Shown piece by piece: positions 24,394-33,530 of a DNA stretch of 33,972 nt. How positions within the stretch are numbered: position 1 is the stretch's first letter; each line of letters opens with the position of its first letter. The stretch is from VBCK01 sp035939615. GTDB lineage: Bacteria; Pseudomonadota; Gammaproteobacteria; Burkholderiales; Burkholderiaceae_F. The notes beneath the pieces were generated by a model. That model made no database searches. It saw only the letters and a program-made list of their open reading frames with translations, and was not told the origin of the DNA. The position numbers were made by a program, and so were the translations under genes. Where the stretch lies: assembly GCA_035939615.1 (NCBI GenBank), contig DASZFP010000067.1:1-33972 (forward strand), given 5' to 3'.

Positions 24394-26973
24394 ATGAGAC
24401 AGCGTTATCATCTCATGTTGACAGCGCTGTCTGCGACAACCTCCCGGCCCATCCGCTCGCTGTGCCTGCTGACCCTGGTGCCGGTCCTGACGGCTCTCGG
24501 CGCTTCCGGGGCAGCGCAGGCCGCCGCCGGCCAGGCCCATCCCAACCTGTGGCCGCGCGCCAGCAGCCGTGGGCTGGTCGATGCGCGCACCGAGGCCTTC
24601 GTCTCGCGGCTGTTGGCGCACATGAGCCCGGAAGAGAAGGTCGGCCAGATGGTGCAGGCCGACGTTTCGAGCATCCGTCCGGAAGACCTTCGCCAGGTCC
24701 CGCTGGGCTCGATCCTGGCCGGCGGCAACTCGCCGCCGCTGGCGCTCGGATCGGACGCAACCGGTGCGACGGCCTCAGCCTGGGTCGCCACGGCCCAGGC
24801 CTTCGGCCGCGTGGCGCTCGAGTCGCGGCCCGGCCACACGCCGATTCCGCTGATGTTCGGCGTCGATGCCGTGCACGGCAACAGCCACGTAGTCGGGGCC
24901 ACGGTGTTTCCGCACAACGTCGGTCTGGGCGCGGCGCGCGATCCGCAGCTCGCGCGCCGCATCGGCGAGGCGACCGCGCAGGAGACGGCCGCCACCGGAT
25001 TCGACTGGGCCTTCGGCCCGACGCTGGCCGTGCCCCAGGACGAGCGCTGGGGCCGCCACTACGAAGGCTATTCGGAAGACCCGGCGCTGGTGCGTCGTTA
25101 TGCCGCTGCAATCGTGCGCGGACTGCAGGGCGAGGCGGGTGCGGGCGGGCTGATCCAGGCCGGGCACGTCGCCGCTTCGGCCAAGCATTTCCTGGGCGAC
25201 GGCGGCACGCGGGCCGGGGTCGACCAGGGCGACGTCGACATCAGCGAAGCCCAGCTGATCGGCATCCACGCGCAGGGCTACCCGGCGGCGATCGAAGCCG
25301 GCGTGATGACGATCATGGCCTCGTTTTCGAGCTGGCAGGGCGCCAAGATGACGGCCAATCGCAGTCTGCTCACGGACGTTCTGAAGCAGAAAATGGGCTT
25401 TGCCGGATTCGTCGTCAGCGACTGGAACAGTCACGGGCAGGTGCCCGGCTGCAGCAACCAGAGCTGCCCGGCCGCGATCAATGCCGGCATCGACATGCTG
25501 ATGGCGCCGAACGATTGGAAGGCGCTGTACGCCAACACGCTCGCGCAGGTCAAGGCGGGCGAAATTCCGCTCAGCCGCGTCGACGACGCGGTGCGGCGCA
25601 TCCTGCGGGTCAAGGCAAAACTGGGACTGTTCGATCCAGCCCGCCCTTGGGAAGGGCGCCCGGGCGTGCTGGGCTCGCCCGAGCACCGCGCCCTGGCGCG
25701 CGAGGCGGTGCGCAAGTCGCTGGTGCTGCTGAAGAACAACGGGGGCGTGCTGCCGCTGCGCGCCTCGATGCGCGTGCTGGTGGCCGGGCCGGGAGCCGAC
25801 GACATTGGGCTGCAGTCGGGAGGCTGGACCCTGTCCTGGCAGGGCGCCGAGCACCACAACGGCGATTTCCCGCAGGGCCAGTCGATCTACGCTGCGATCC
25901 GCGAGGCGGTGGCCGCCGGCGGTGGCAGCGCCGAGCTCAGCGTCGATGGCCGCTACGCGGTGCGTCCGGACGTTGCGGTGGTGGTGTTCGGCGAGCAGCC
26001 CTATGCGGAAGGCTGGGGCGACCTGAAGATGCTCGAGTACCAGGCAGGCGACAAGCGCGACCTCGAGTTGCTGCGGCGCCTGAAGGCGCAGGGCGTGCCG
26101 GTTGCGACGGTGTTCCTGTCCGGGCGGCCGCTGTGGGTCAATCCGGAGATCAACGCGTCCGACGCTTTCGTGGCGGCCTGGTTGCCCGGCACGGAAGGCG
26201 GGGGCGTGGCCGACGTGCTGGTGGGCGATGCCTCCGGGGTCGCGCGCCACGACTTCGTCGGCAAGCTGGCCTTCTCCTGGCCCAGGACGGGGGCACAGAC
26301 CGGCCGCGGCGCCGCCCGCTCCGACCCGCCCCAGTTCGCCTTGGGCTACGGTCTCACCTACCGGGACCATCGTGCCACGCTCGCGCTGTCCGAAACATCG
26401 GGCGTGACCGCGACCCAGACCAATTTCGCGAACTATCTGATCCAAGGCCGCGCCCAGCCCCCGTGGAGCCTGCTGTTGCGCCACGGCGAGCGGACCGTGC
26501 CGCTGGCGGGCGGCGCGGGCGAGGTCGACAGCGTCGTGTCGATCCGCGCGGTCGATGCCGACGGGGTGCAGGAGGGCGGCCGTCAGCTCAGCTGGTCCGG
26601 GCAGGGGCGGGGCGAAGTGGCCATTGCCGGGCCGCCCCTGGACATGCGCATGCTCAGCAATGGAGAAGCCGCCCTGGTGCTGGACTATCGCCTCGACGAG
26701 AAGCCCTCGGCCGCGACGCACCTCGCGATCGGATGTGGACCCAGCTGCGGCGGCGCGCTGGACCTGACCTCGACGCTGAACCAGGCCACGCCCGGCGAGT
26801 GGCGCAGCGTCAAGGTGAAGCTGTCGTGCTTTCGCGACGCCGGCGCCGACGTATCGAAAGTGACGGAGCCCTTCGTGCTGAATACGGCCGGCCGCCTGCG
26901 TCTGTCCCTGACGACGGTGCAACTGTCGTCGGATCCGGCCGGCGCCATCTGTCCGCCGCGCTCCCCGCGGTAG
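24394..26973 (+). CDS. Exported GH3 beta-glucosidase / exo-beta-glucanase
   Basis: An 859-aa glycoside hydrolase family 3 enzyme that releases glucose from beta-glucosides or beta-glucan ends. After a signal peptide (hydrophobic stretch about 22-43, cleavage near AAQAAAG) it has the GH3 TIM barrel with KH (264-265) and nucleophile Asp343 in GFVVSDWNS, and the second alpha/beta domain with the GEQPYAEGWGD loop (533-543) that carries the acid/base region in exo-glucanases. An extra C-terminal domain of about 190 residues is like the ExoP galactose-binding-like domain. Start is uncertain: ATGs at 24370, 24394 and 24415 are in frame without clear Shine-Dalgarno, and the operator pair overlaps them. 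It lies 50 bp after the MFS gene, so it may be read both from the operon and from its own promoter. Confidence 0.93.
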   Translation: MRQRYHLMLTALSATTSRPIRSLCLLTLVPVLTALGASGAAQAAAGQAHPNLWPRASSRGLVDARTEAFVSRLLAHMSPEEKVGQMVQADVSSIRPEDLRQVPLGSILAGGNSPPLALGSDATGATASAWVATAQAFGRVALESRPGHTPIPLMFGVDAVHGNSHVVGATVFPHNVGLGAARDPQLARRIGEATAQETAATGFDWAFGPTLAVPQDERWGRHYEGYSEDPALVRRYAAAIVRGLQGEAGAGGLIQAGHVAASAKHFLGDGGTRAGVDQGDVDISEAQLIGIHAQGYPAAIEAGVMTIMASFSSWQGAKMTANRSLLTDVLKQKMGFAGFVVSDWNSHGQVPGCSNQSCPAAINAGIDMLMAPNDWKALYANTLAQVKAGEIPLSRVDDAVRRILRVKAKLGLFDPARPWEGRPGVLGSPEHRALAREAVRKSLVLLKNNGGVLPLRASMRVLVAGPGADDIGLQSGGWTLSWQGAEHHNGDFPQGQSIYAAIREAVAAGGGSAELSVDGRYAVRPDVAVVVFGEQPYAEGWGDLKMLEYQAGDKRDLELLRRLKAQGVPVATVFLSGRPLWVNPEINASDAFVAAWLPGTEGGGVADVLVGDASGVARHDFVGKLAFSWPRTGAQTGRGAARSDPPQFALGYGLTYRDHRATLALSETSGVTATQTNFANYLIQGRAQPPWSLLLRHGERTVPLAGGAGEVDSVVSIRAVDADGVQEGGRQLSWSGQGRGEVAIAGPPLDMRMLSNGEAALVLDYRLDEKPSAATHLAIGCGPSCGGALDLTSTLNQATPGEWRSVKVKLSCFRDAGADVSKVTEPFVLNTAGRLRLSLTTVQLSSDPAGAICPPRSPR
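24398..24431. promoter_or_regulatory. Paired LacI-type operators at the GH3 start
   Basis: GACAGCGTTATC (24398-24409, two mismatches) and GACAGCGCTGTC (24420-24431, perfect) are again 22 bp apart with the degenerate copy on the left. The 17 bases TGTTGACAGCGCTGTCT are identical to the site before the TonB receptor. The pair covers the candidate GH3 start codons. Confidence 0.82.
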
Positions 26974-27113
26974 CCCACCCTGACGGCCGTTCGCTGCCGC
27001 CCCCTCGGTGCGGCATGGATCCGGCTGCGACGTAAACTAGCGCTGCCGGGTCCGCTTCTCGCGCGCCGGCCGGACACGGGCCGTCCGATCAGAACAATCG
27101 AGGGGAGCGCGCA

Positions 27114-29165
27114 ATGGCCGAATACACGACCGACAGGCTCAGGACCGTAGCGCTGGTCGGGCACGGAGCGGCCGGCAAGACGACCCTGGTCGAGCAGCTG
27201 CTGGTCAAGTCGAAAATGATCGGCGCCGCCGGCGCGGTCGAAAAAGGCAGCACCGTGTGCGACTTCGATCCGCTGGAGAAGACCGCACAGCATTCGCTGC
27301 GTTCGGCGGTGGTGCATCTGGACTGGCGCGACACGCGCATCCACCTGATCGACACGCCCGGCTACCCGGATTTCGTGGGGCAGGCGATCGGGGCGCTCGA
27401 TGCGGTCGAAACGGTTGCGGTCGTCATCAACGCGTCCTCCGGCATCGAGCTGACCACCCGCCGCACGATGGAGTGGGCCAAGCAGCGCAACCTGTGCCGG
27501 ATGATCGTGATCAACAAGATCGACGCCGAGAACCTGAATCTGCCGGCGCTGCTGGAACAGGTGCAGGAACTGTTCGGCCCCGAGTGTCTGCCGCTGAACC
27601 TGCCGGCCGAACGCGGCGCGCGCGTGATCGATTGCTTCGCCGAGGACCATGGCACGGCCGATTTCATGTCGGTGGCCGACGTGCACCGCCGCGTGATGGA
27701 ACAGGTGGTCGAGGTCGACGAGGAGGCGATGACGCGCTACCTGGAGCAGGGCAGCGTGGACCCCTCCACCCTGCATGCGCCGCTCGAGAAGGCTCTGCGC
27801 GAGGGCCACCTGGTGCCGATCTGTTTCGTTTCGGCGCGCACCGGCGCCGGCGTGCAGGACCTGCTGGAAGTGTTCGTGCGCCACCTTCCGCACCCGGGCG
27901 AAGGCAACCCGCCCCTGTTCTACACGGGGCCGGAGCCGGACGCGCGCTCGTTCCGCTCCGAACCCGACCCGGCCCGGCACGTGCTCGCCCACGTGTTCAA
28001 GATCGTCAACGACCCGTACATCGGGCGCATCGGCACCTTCCGGGTGCATCAGGGCACGATCACGCGCGACACCCAGCTGTACGTGGGCGACGGCAGAAAA
28101 CCCTTCAAGGTCGCGCACCCGCTGCTGCTGATGGGCAGGGACACGGTCGAGGTGCCACGCCTGATTCCCGGCGACATCGGCGCCGTCGCCAAGGTCGAGG
28201 AGATCGTGTTCGATTGCGTGCTGCACGATTCGCACGACGAGGACCTGATCCGGATGAAGCCGCTGGAGTTTCCGCGGCCGATGTTCGGCCTGGCGGTCGA
28301 GCCGGTGCGGCGCGGCGACGAGGGGCGCATCTCGGAGGTGCTGACCAAGCTCGCCGCCGAGGATCCGACGCTGCTGATCGAGCACGACGTGGGTCAGAAC
28401 GAGACGGTGCTGCGCGGGCTGTCCGAGCTGCACCTGCGCTCGGTGCTGGAGCGCATGTCGGTGCAGTACAAGCTGGAGGTCTCGACCCGGCCGCCGCGGA
28501 TACCGTACCGCGAGACGATCACCGCCAACGCCGAGGGACACGCCCGCCACAAGAAGCAGACCGGCGGGGCGGGCCAGTTCGGCGAGGTCTACCTGCGGGT
28601 GGAGCCGCTGGCGCGGGGCGCCGGCTTCGAGTTCGTCGACCAGGTCAAAGGCGGCGTGATTCCCTACCAGTACATTCCGGCCGTCGAAAAAGGCGTGCGC
28701 GAGGTGCTCACCCAGGGTCCAGTGGCCGGCTATCCGATGCAGGACGTGCGGGTGATCGTTTACGACGGCAAGCACCACCCGGTCGATTCCAAGGAGGTGG
28801 CCTTTGTCTCGGCCGGGCGCAAGGCCTTTCTGGATGCGCTCACCAAGGCGCGCCCGATCGTGCTGGAGCCGATCGTCAACGTCGAGATCGTGTGCCCGGA
28901 CTCGAACATGGGCGACATCACGGGCGATCTGTCGTCGCGGCGCGGGCAGGTCACCGGCACCGGCAATCTGGCCGGCGGCCTGATGACCGTGGCGGGCACC
29001 GTTCCTCTGTCGGAGCTGGATGGTTACGCCGGCCGCCTGAAGGCGATCACGCAGGGCAACGGCAGCTACTCGATGGAGCTTTCGCACTACGAACCGGTGC
29101 CGCCGAACATGCAGCAGCAGCTGGCCGCCGACCACAAGGCGCACCGCAAGGAAGAAGAAGACTGA
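27114..29165 (+). CDS. EF-G-like translational GTPase paralogue
   Basis: A 683-aa cytoplasmic GTPase with EF-G domain order. The P-loop GHGAAGKT is at 16-23, DTPGYPDF begins at Asp80, and NKID is 134-137. Domains II-V follow, ending in an EF-G domain IV/V type C-terminus with MGDITGDLSSRRG. Switch I lacks the RGITI sequence of true EF-G; the place is held by LEKTAQHSLRSA, which I know from a lineage of EF-G-like proteins distinct from FusA. It is therefore probably not the main translocase, and no rpsL, rpsG or tuf lies nearby. GAGGGGAG before the ATG is a strong ribosome site. The role is unknown, possibly ribosome-associated stress functions. The 140-bp gap from GH3 holds no clear terminator. 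Confidence 0.88.
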   Translation: MAEYTTDRLRTVALVGHGAAGKTTLVEQLLVKSKMIGAAGAVEKGSTVCDFDPLEKTAQHSLRSAVVHLDWRDTRIHLIDTPGYPDFVGQAIGALDAVETVAVVINASSGIELTTRRTMEWAKQRNLCRMIVINKIDAENLNLPALLEQVQELFGPECLPLNLPAERGARVIDCFAEDHGTADFMSVADVHRRVMEQVVEVDEEAMTRYLEQGSVDPSTLHAPLEKALREGHLVPICFVSARTGAGVQDLLEVFVRHLPHPGEGNPPLFYTGPEPDARSFRSEPDPARHVLAHVFKIVNDPYIGRIGTFRVHQGTITRDTQLYVGDGRKPFKVAHPLLLMGRDTVEVPRLIPGDIGAVAKVEEIVFDCVLHDSHDEDLIRMKPLEFPRPMFGLAVEPVRRGDEGRISEVLTKLAAEDPTLLIEHDVGQNETVLRGLSELHLRSVLERMSVQYKLEVSTRPPRIPYRETITANAEGHARHKKQTGGAGQFGEVYLRVEPLARGAGFEFVDQVKGGVIPYQYIPAVEKGVREVLTQGPVAGYPMQDVRVIVYDGKHHPVDSKEVAFVSAGRKAFLDALTKARPIVLEPIVNVEIVCPDSNMGDITGDLSSRRGQVTGTGNLAGGLMTVAGTVPLSELDGYAGRLKAITQGNGSYSMELSHYEPVPPNMQQQLAADHKAHRKEEED

Positions 29166-29253
29166 CGGCGGGTATCCCAGGCGCCACCCCGGCCCCGTCC
29201 GGGAGGCGGTCTCAAAGCCCTTGATGCCGCACAAATCGCCCCAACATTCGGGC

Positions 29254-29281
29254 TTGGGAACATGGTGCTGTCCCTTATAAT
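29254..29281 (+). promoter_or_regulatory. Sigma70 promoter of the fmdB-DUF502-aspS run
   Basis: TATAAT at 29276-29281 is a perfect -10 element, with TTGGGA at 29254-29259 and a 16-bp spacer. It ends 28 bp before the fmdB ATG, inside the 144-bp gap after the EF-G-like gene. This is the best consensus promoter in the window. Confidence 0.65.
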
Positions 29282-29309
29282 TCAGCCAGTTAACGACGCG
29301 AGACTTCAG

Positions 29310-29657
29310 ATGCCGATCTATGCCTACAAGTGCTCGTCCTGCGGCCACAGCCGGGACGTGCTGCAGAAGGTGTCCGACGCACCGTTGACCAGTTGTCCGC
29401 AGTGCCAGGCCGAGACCTTCGCGAAGCAGCTCACCGCGGCCGGATTCCAGTTGCGCGGCAGCGGGTGGTACGCGACCGACTTCAAAAACGGTTCGGGCAG
29501 CAAGAACGGCGCAACCGCCGCCAAATCGGGCGAATCGGACGGCGCCGACAGGACCGCAAAGAGCGCCGAAAAAAGCGCCGAGAAAAGTTCCGAGAAAAGC
29601 GCCGACACGGCAGCCGCCGGCGCCTGCGGGCACGGAGGCTGCTCCGCCTGCAGCTGA
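29310..29657 (+). CDS. FmdB-family zinc-ribbon protein
   Basis: A 115-aa protein of the FmdB/CxxC_CxxC_SSSS putative regulatory family. The N-terminal zinc ribbon has Cys8-Cys11 (KCSSCGHS) and Cys29-Cys32 (CPQC), and the motif FQLRGSGWYATDF is typical. A low-complexity tail of Ala-Glu-Lys-Ser units follows, and the protein ends with a second Cys/His group (ACGHGGCSACS), which could bind another metal. The ATG before PIYAYKCSSCG is the family start; the longer frame from 29262 runs through the promoter. It is the first gene of the run fmdB, DUF502, aspS. Function is unknown for the family. Confidence 0.88.
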   Translation: MPIYAYKCSSCGHSRDVLQKVSDAPLTSCPQCQAETFAKQLTAAGFQLRGSGWYATDFKNGSGSKNGATAAKSGESDGADRTAKSAEKSAEKSSEKSADTAAAGACGHGGCSACS

Positions 29658-29776
29658 CTTCGATCCGAAGCTCCGGCCTGCTAGATTAGGTTCTCGACGC
29701 CCGAACAAAGGGCCGGGGAGCCCGGGGGATTTGCGTCCGCTGGCCCGACTTGCGGGCGCTGTCGGCCGACCCAACC

Positions 29777-30405
29777 ATGCCACTGAAAAAGTACCTGATC
29801 ACCGGGCTGTTGATCTGGATCCCGCTGGCGTTCACCCTCTGGGTTCTGGATCTGATCGTCTCCAGCATGGACCGCACGCTGCTGCTGTTGCCGCCGCCGT
29901 GGCGGCCTGAAAGCTGGCTGGGCTTCCCGTTGCCGGGAGCCGGGGCGCTGCTGTCGGGGCTGGTGCTGCTGCTCACGGGCATGGCCGCCGCCAACATCAT
30001 GGGCCAGCGCCTGGTGCGGTGGTGGGAAGGGCTGCTGTCGCGCATCCCGATCGTGCGTACGATCTACTCGAGCGTCAAACAGGTATCGGACACGCTGCTC
30101 GCGTCCGACGGGCAGTCGTTCCGCCGTGCGGTGCTGGTGGAGTTTCCGCAGCGCGGCCAATGGGCCGTGGCGTTCGTGGTGGGCTCGCCCAGCGAGCGGC
30201 TGGGCGGCGGCCTGGGCCGCGATCACCTGGTCGTTTACGTACCGACAGCTCCCAATCCGACTTCGGGCTACACGCTGATCGTGCCGCCTGGCGAAGTGCG
30301 CGAACTGCAGATGAGCGTGGACGAAGCGCTGAAGTTCGTGATCTCGCTGGGCGTGGTCGGCGCCGAGGCGGCGCCCAGACCCGCGCAAATCTCGAAAGGT
30401 CCGTG

Positions 30406-30406
<1 letters not shown>
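29777..30406 (+). CDS. DUF502 family inner-membrane protein
   Basis: A 209-aa membrane protein of the DUF502 family, unknown function. Two hydrophobic helices are visible (about residues 6-29 and 54-75), then a soluble domain with the conserved RIPIVRTIYSSVKQVSD segment and a beta-rich end with TAPNPTSGYTLIVPPGEV. The ATG at 29777 begins directly before the first membrane helix (MPLKKYLITG); a TTG at 29750 would add nine residues. The gene stands between fmdB and aspS, an arrangement widespread in beta- and gammaproteobacteria. Its TGA stop shares a base with the aspS ATG (TGATG), implying coupling. Confidence 0.92.
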
Positions 30407-32211
<1,805 letters not shown>

Positions 32212-32242
32212 GCCTGGCGCCGGCCTGCTCGACGCGACCCGG

Positions 32243-32734
32243 GTGGCTACCGTGGGATTCAAGGTGCCGGAATCCGTGCTGGTCGTGATCTACACGCCCC
32301 AGCTTCTTACGCTGATGCTGGAACGCGCCGATCACGCGGGGTTCTGGCAGTCGGTCACCGGCAGCCTGGATGATCCGCAGGAGGCGTTTGCAACGGCCTG
32401 CGCCCGGGAGGTCGAAGAGGAAACCGGCTGGCGGGCCGCCAGCAGTGACCTCGAGGACTGGAAGGTCGAGCACGAGTACCCCATCTTTCCACAGTGGCGC
32501 TATCGCTACGCCCCCGGCGTGACCATCAACCGCGAGCACGTGTTCGGATTGCTCGTCGCGCGCGCCTTCGAACCGCGCCTTTCGCCCGAGCACACCGCAT
32601 CCGGCTGGCTCGACTGGCGCGATGCAGCCGAGGCCTGCTTTTCCTGGACCAACGCGCAGGCCATCCGGACACTCGCGCATAGAGCCAATCAAGAGCTCCC
32701 CTCTCCGGCTTCGCGGGAGAGGGGCCGGGGGTGA
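32243..32734 (+). CDS. nudB: Nudix hydrolase, dihydroneopterin triphosphate diphosphatase
   Basis: A 163-aa Nudix hydrolase. The Nudix box covers about residues 40-62 with Glu47 and REVEEETG, and the protein shows NudB features (FWQSVTGSL before the box, INREHVFGLLV after it). NudB removes pyrophosphate from dihydroneopterin triphosphate in folate synthesis. The start is GTG at 32243, 31 bp after aspS; another GTG three codons later is possible. The last 13 or so residues (ELPSPASRERGRG) come from the REP-like palindrome, and the stop codon lies in its tail, so the native C-terminus was probably near residue 150. The gene continues the aspS run. Confidence 0.87.
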   Translation: MATVGFKVPESVLVVIYTPQLLTLMLERADHAGFWQSVTGSLDDPQEAFATACAREVEEETGWRAASSDLEDWKVEHEYPIFPQWRYRYAPGVTINREHVFGLLVARAFEPRLSPEHTASGWLDWRDAAEACFSWTNAQAIRTLAHRANQELPSPASRERGRG

Positions 32735-32739
32735 GGGTG
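32698..32739. repeat. REP-like palindrome, copy 3, overlapping the nudB 3' end
   Basis: CCCCTCTCC (32698-32706) pairs with GGAGAGGGG (32716-32724), followed by GGGGGTGAGGGTG as in copy 2. It lies between nudB and the EEP nuclease gene, 9 bp before the latter's ATG, and codes for the end of NudB. A hairpin here could attenuate or stabilise the transcript. Confidence 0.8.
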
Positions 32740-32747
32740 CCCGCTCG

Positions 32748-33530
32748 ATGAAGTTCCGCACCGCGACCTACAACATCGCCAAAGGCGCCACCGGCATCGC
32801 CGGCCGCTCGCGCGTGCACGATGTGCGGCTGGCGTTGCACCTGATCGATGCCGACCTGGTATTCCTGCAGGAGGTGCAGGATCGCGACGATCGGCACCTG
32901 CCCGGCCGCTTGCAGCGGCCCCCGGCCGCGCAGCTCGACTATCTGGCCACCAGCGGCTACGCGCACAGCGCTTACGGGGTCAACGCCATCTACGCTCACG
33001 GCCACCACGGCAATGCGATCCTGTCGCGCTATCCGATCACCAGCTACGCGAATCACGACATATCCGACCACGCACTCGAGCGCCGCGGCATGCTGCACGC
33101 CGTGGTCGAGCTTCCCGATCTGGGTCCGATCCACCTGATCTGTCTGCACCTCGGACTGGTCAAGGTGAGTCGCCTGCGCCAGGCGCGCTTCGTCACCGAC
33201 TTCGTCCAGCAGGAGATTCCGGCCGGCGTCCCGCTGATCCTGGCGGGCGATTTCAACGACTGGCAGCAGAGGGTCGATCTGGAGTTGCGCCGGCGCCTGG
33301 CAGTGACCGAGGTCAGCGATGCGCGGGAGGCCGGCTGGCTCGAGCGCATGCTGCCGTGGCGACAGCGCCGCCGACCGGCCCGCACGTTTCCGAGCATGGC
33401 ACCCTGGTTGCGGCTGGACCGGATCTACGTTCGGGGACTCGCCGTGCGCCACACCCGCGTTCCGCGGGGACGGTCCTGGGCCCGCCGATCCGACCACGTT
33501 CCACTGATCGCGGACCTGGAGCTTCCTTGA
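32748..33530 (+). CDS. Endonuclease/exonuclease/phosphatase family protein, YbhP-like
   Basis: A 260-aa metal-dependent phosphoesterase of the EEP (DNase I-like) superfamily. Visible active-site motifs are TYNIAKG (Asn9), LQEVQ (Glu42), GDFND (167-171), LDRIYV (Asp224) and SDHVPL (248-250). No signal peptide or membrane segment is seen. In enterobacteria the related ybhP gene stands next to clsB (ybhO), and the same pairing is seen here, so a role linked to phospholipid turnover is possible but unproven. The ATG follows the REP-like element by 9 bp with no good Shine-Dalgarno. The stop overlaps the next gene by 4 bp (TTGA). Confidence 0.9.
   Translation: MKFRTATYNIAKGATGIAGRSRVHDVRLALHLIDADLVFLQEVQDRDDRHLPGRLQRPPAAQLDYLATSGYAHSAYGVNAIYAHGHHGNAILSRYPITSYANHDISDHALERRGMLHAVVELPDLGPIHLICLHLGLVKVSRLRQARFVTDFVQQEIPAGVPLILAGDFNDWQQRVDLELRRRLAVTEVSDAREAGWLERMLPWRQRRRPARTFPSMAPWLRLDRIYVRGLAVRHTRVPRGRSWARRSDHVPLIADLELP

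Noticed and set aside
22918..26973. A 1351-codon open frame joining the MFS and GH3 regions
   Set aside because: Its first half is an out-of-frame reading of the MFS gene with low-complexity Arg/Gly/Ala composition. Only the part from about 24394 has protein-family motifs.
26995..27015. Terminator hairpin after GH3
   Set aside because: TGCCGC and GCGGCA can pair, but the stem is only 6 bp, the loop is 9 nt and no T-run follows.
26685..29783. A 1032-codon minus-strand open frame
   Set aside because: It is antisense to the EF-G-like, fmdB and GH3 genes, which have clear family motifs; its own sequence has none and is typical of high-GC antisense frames.
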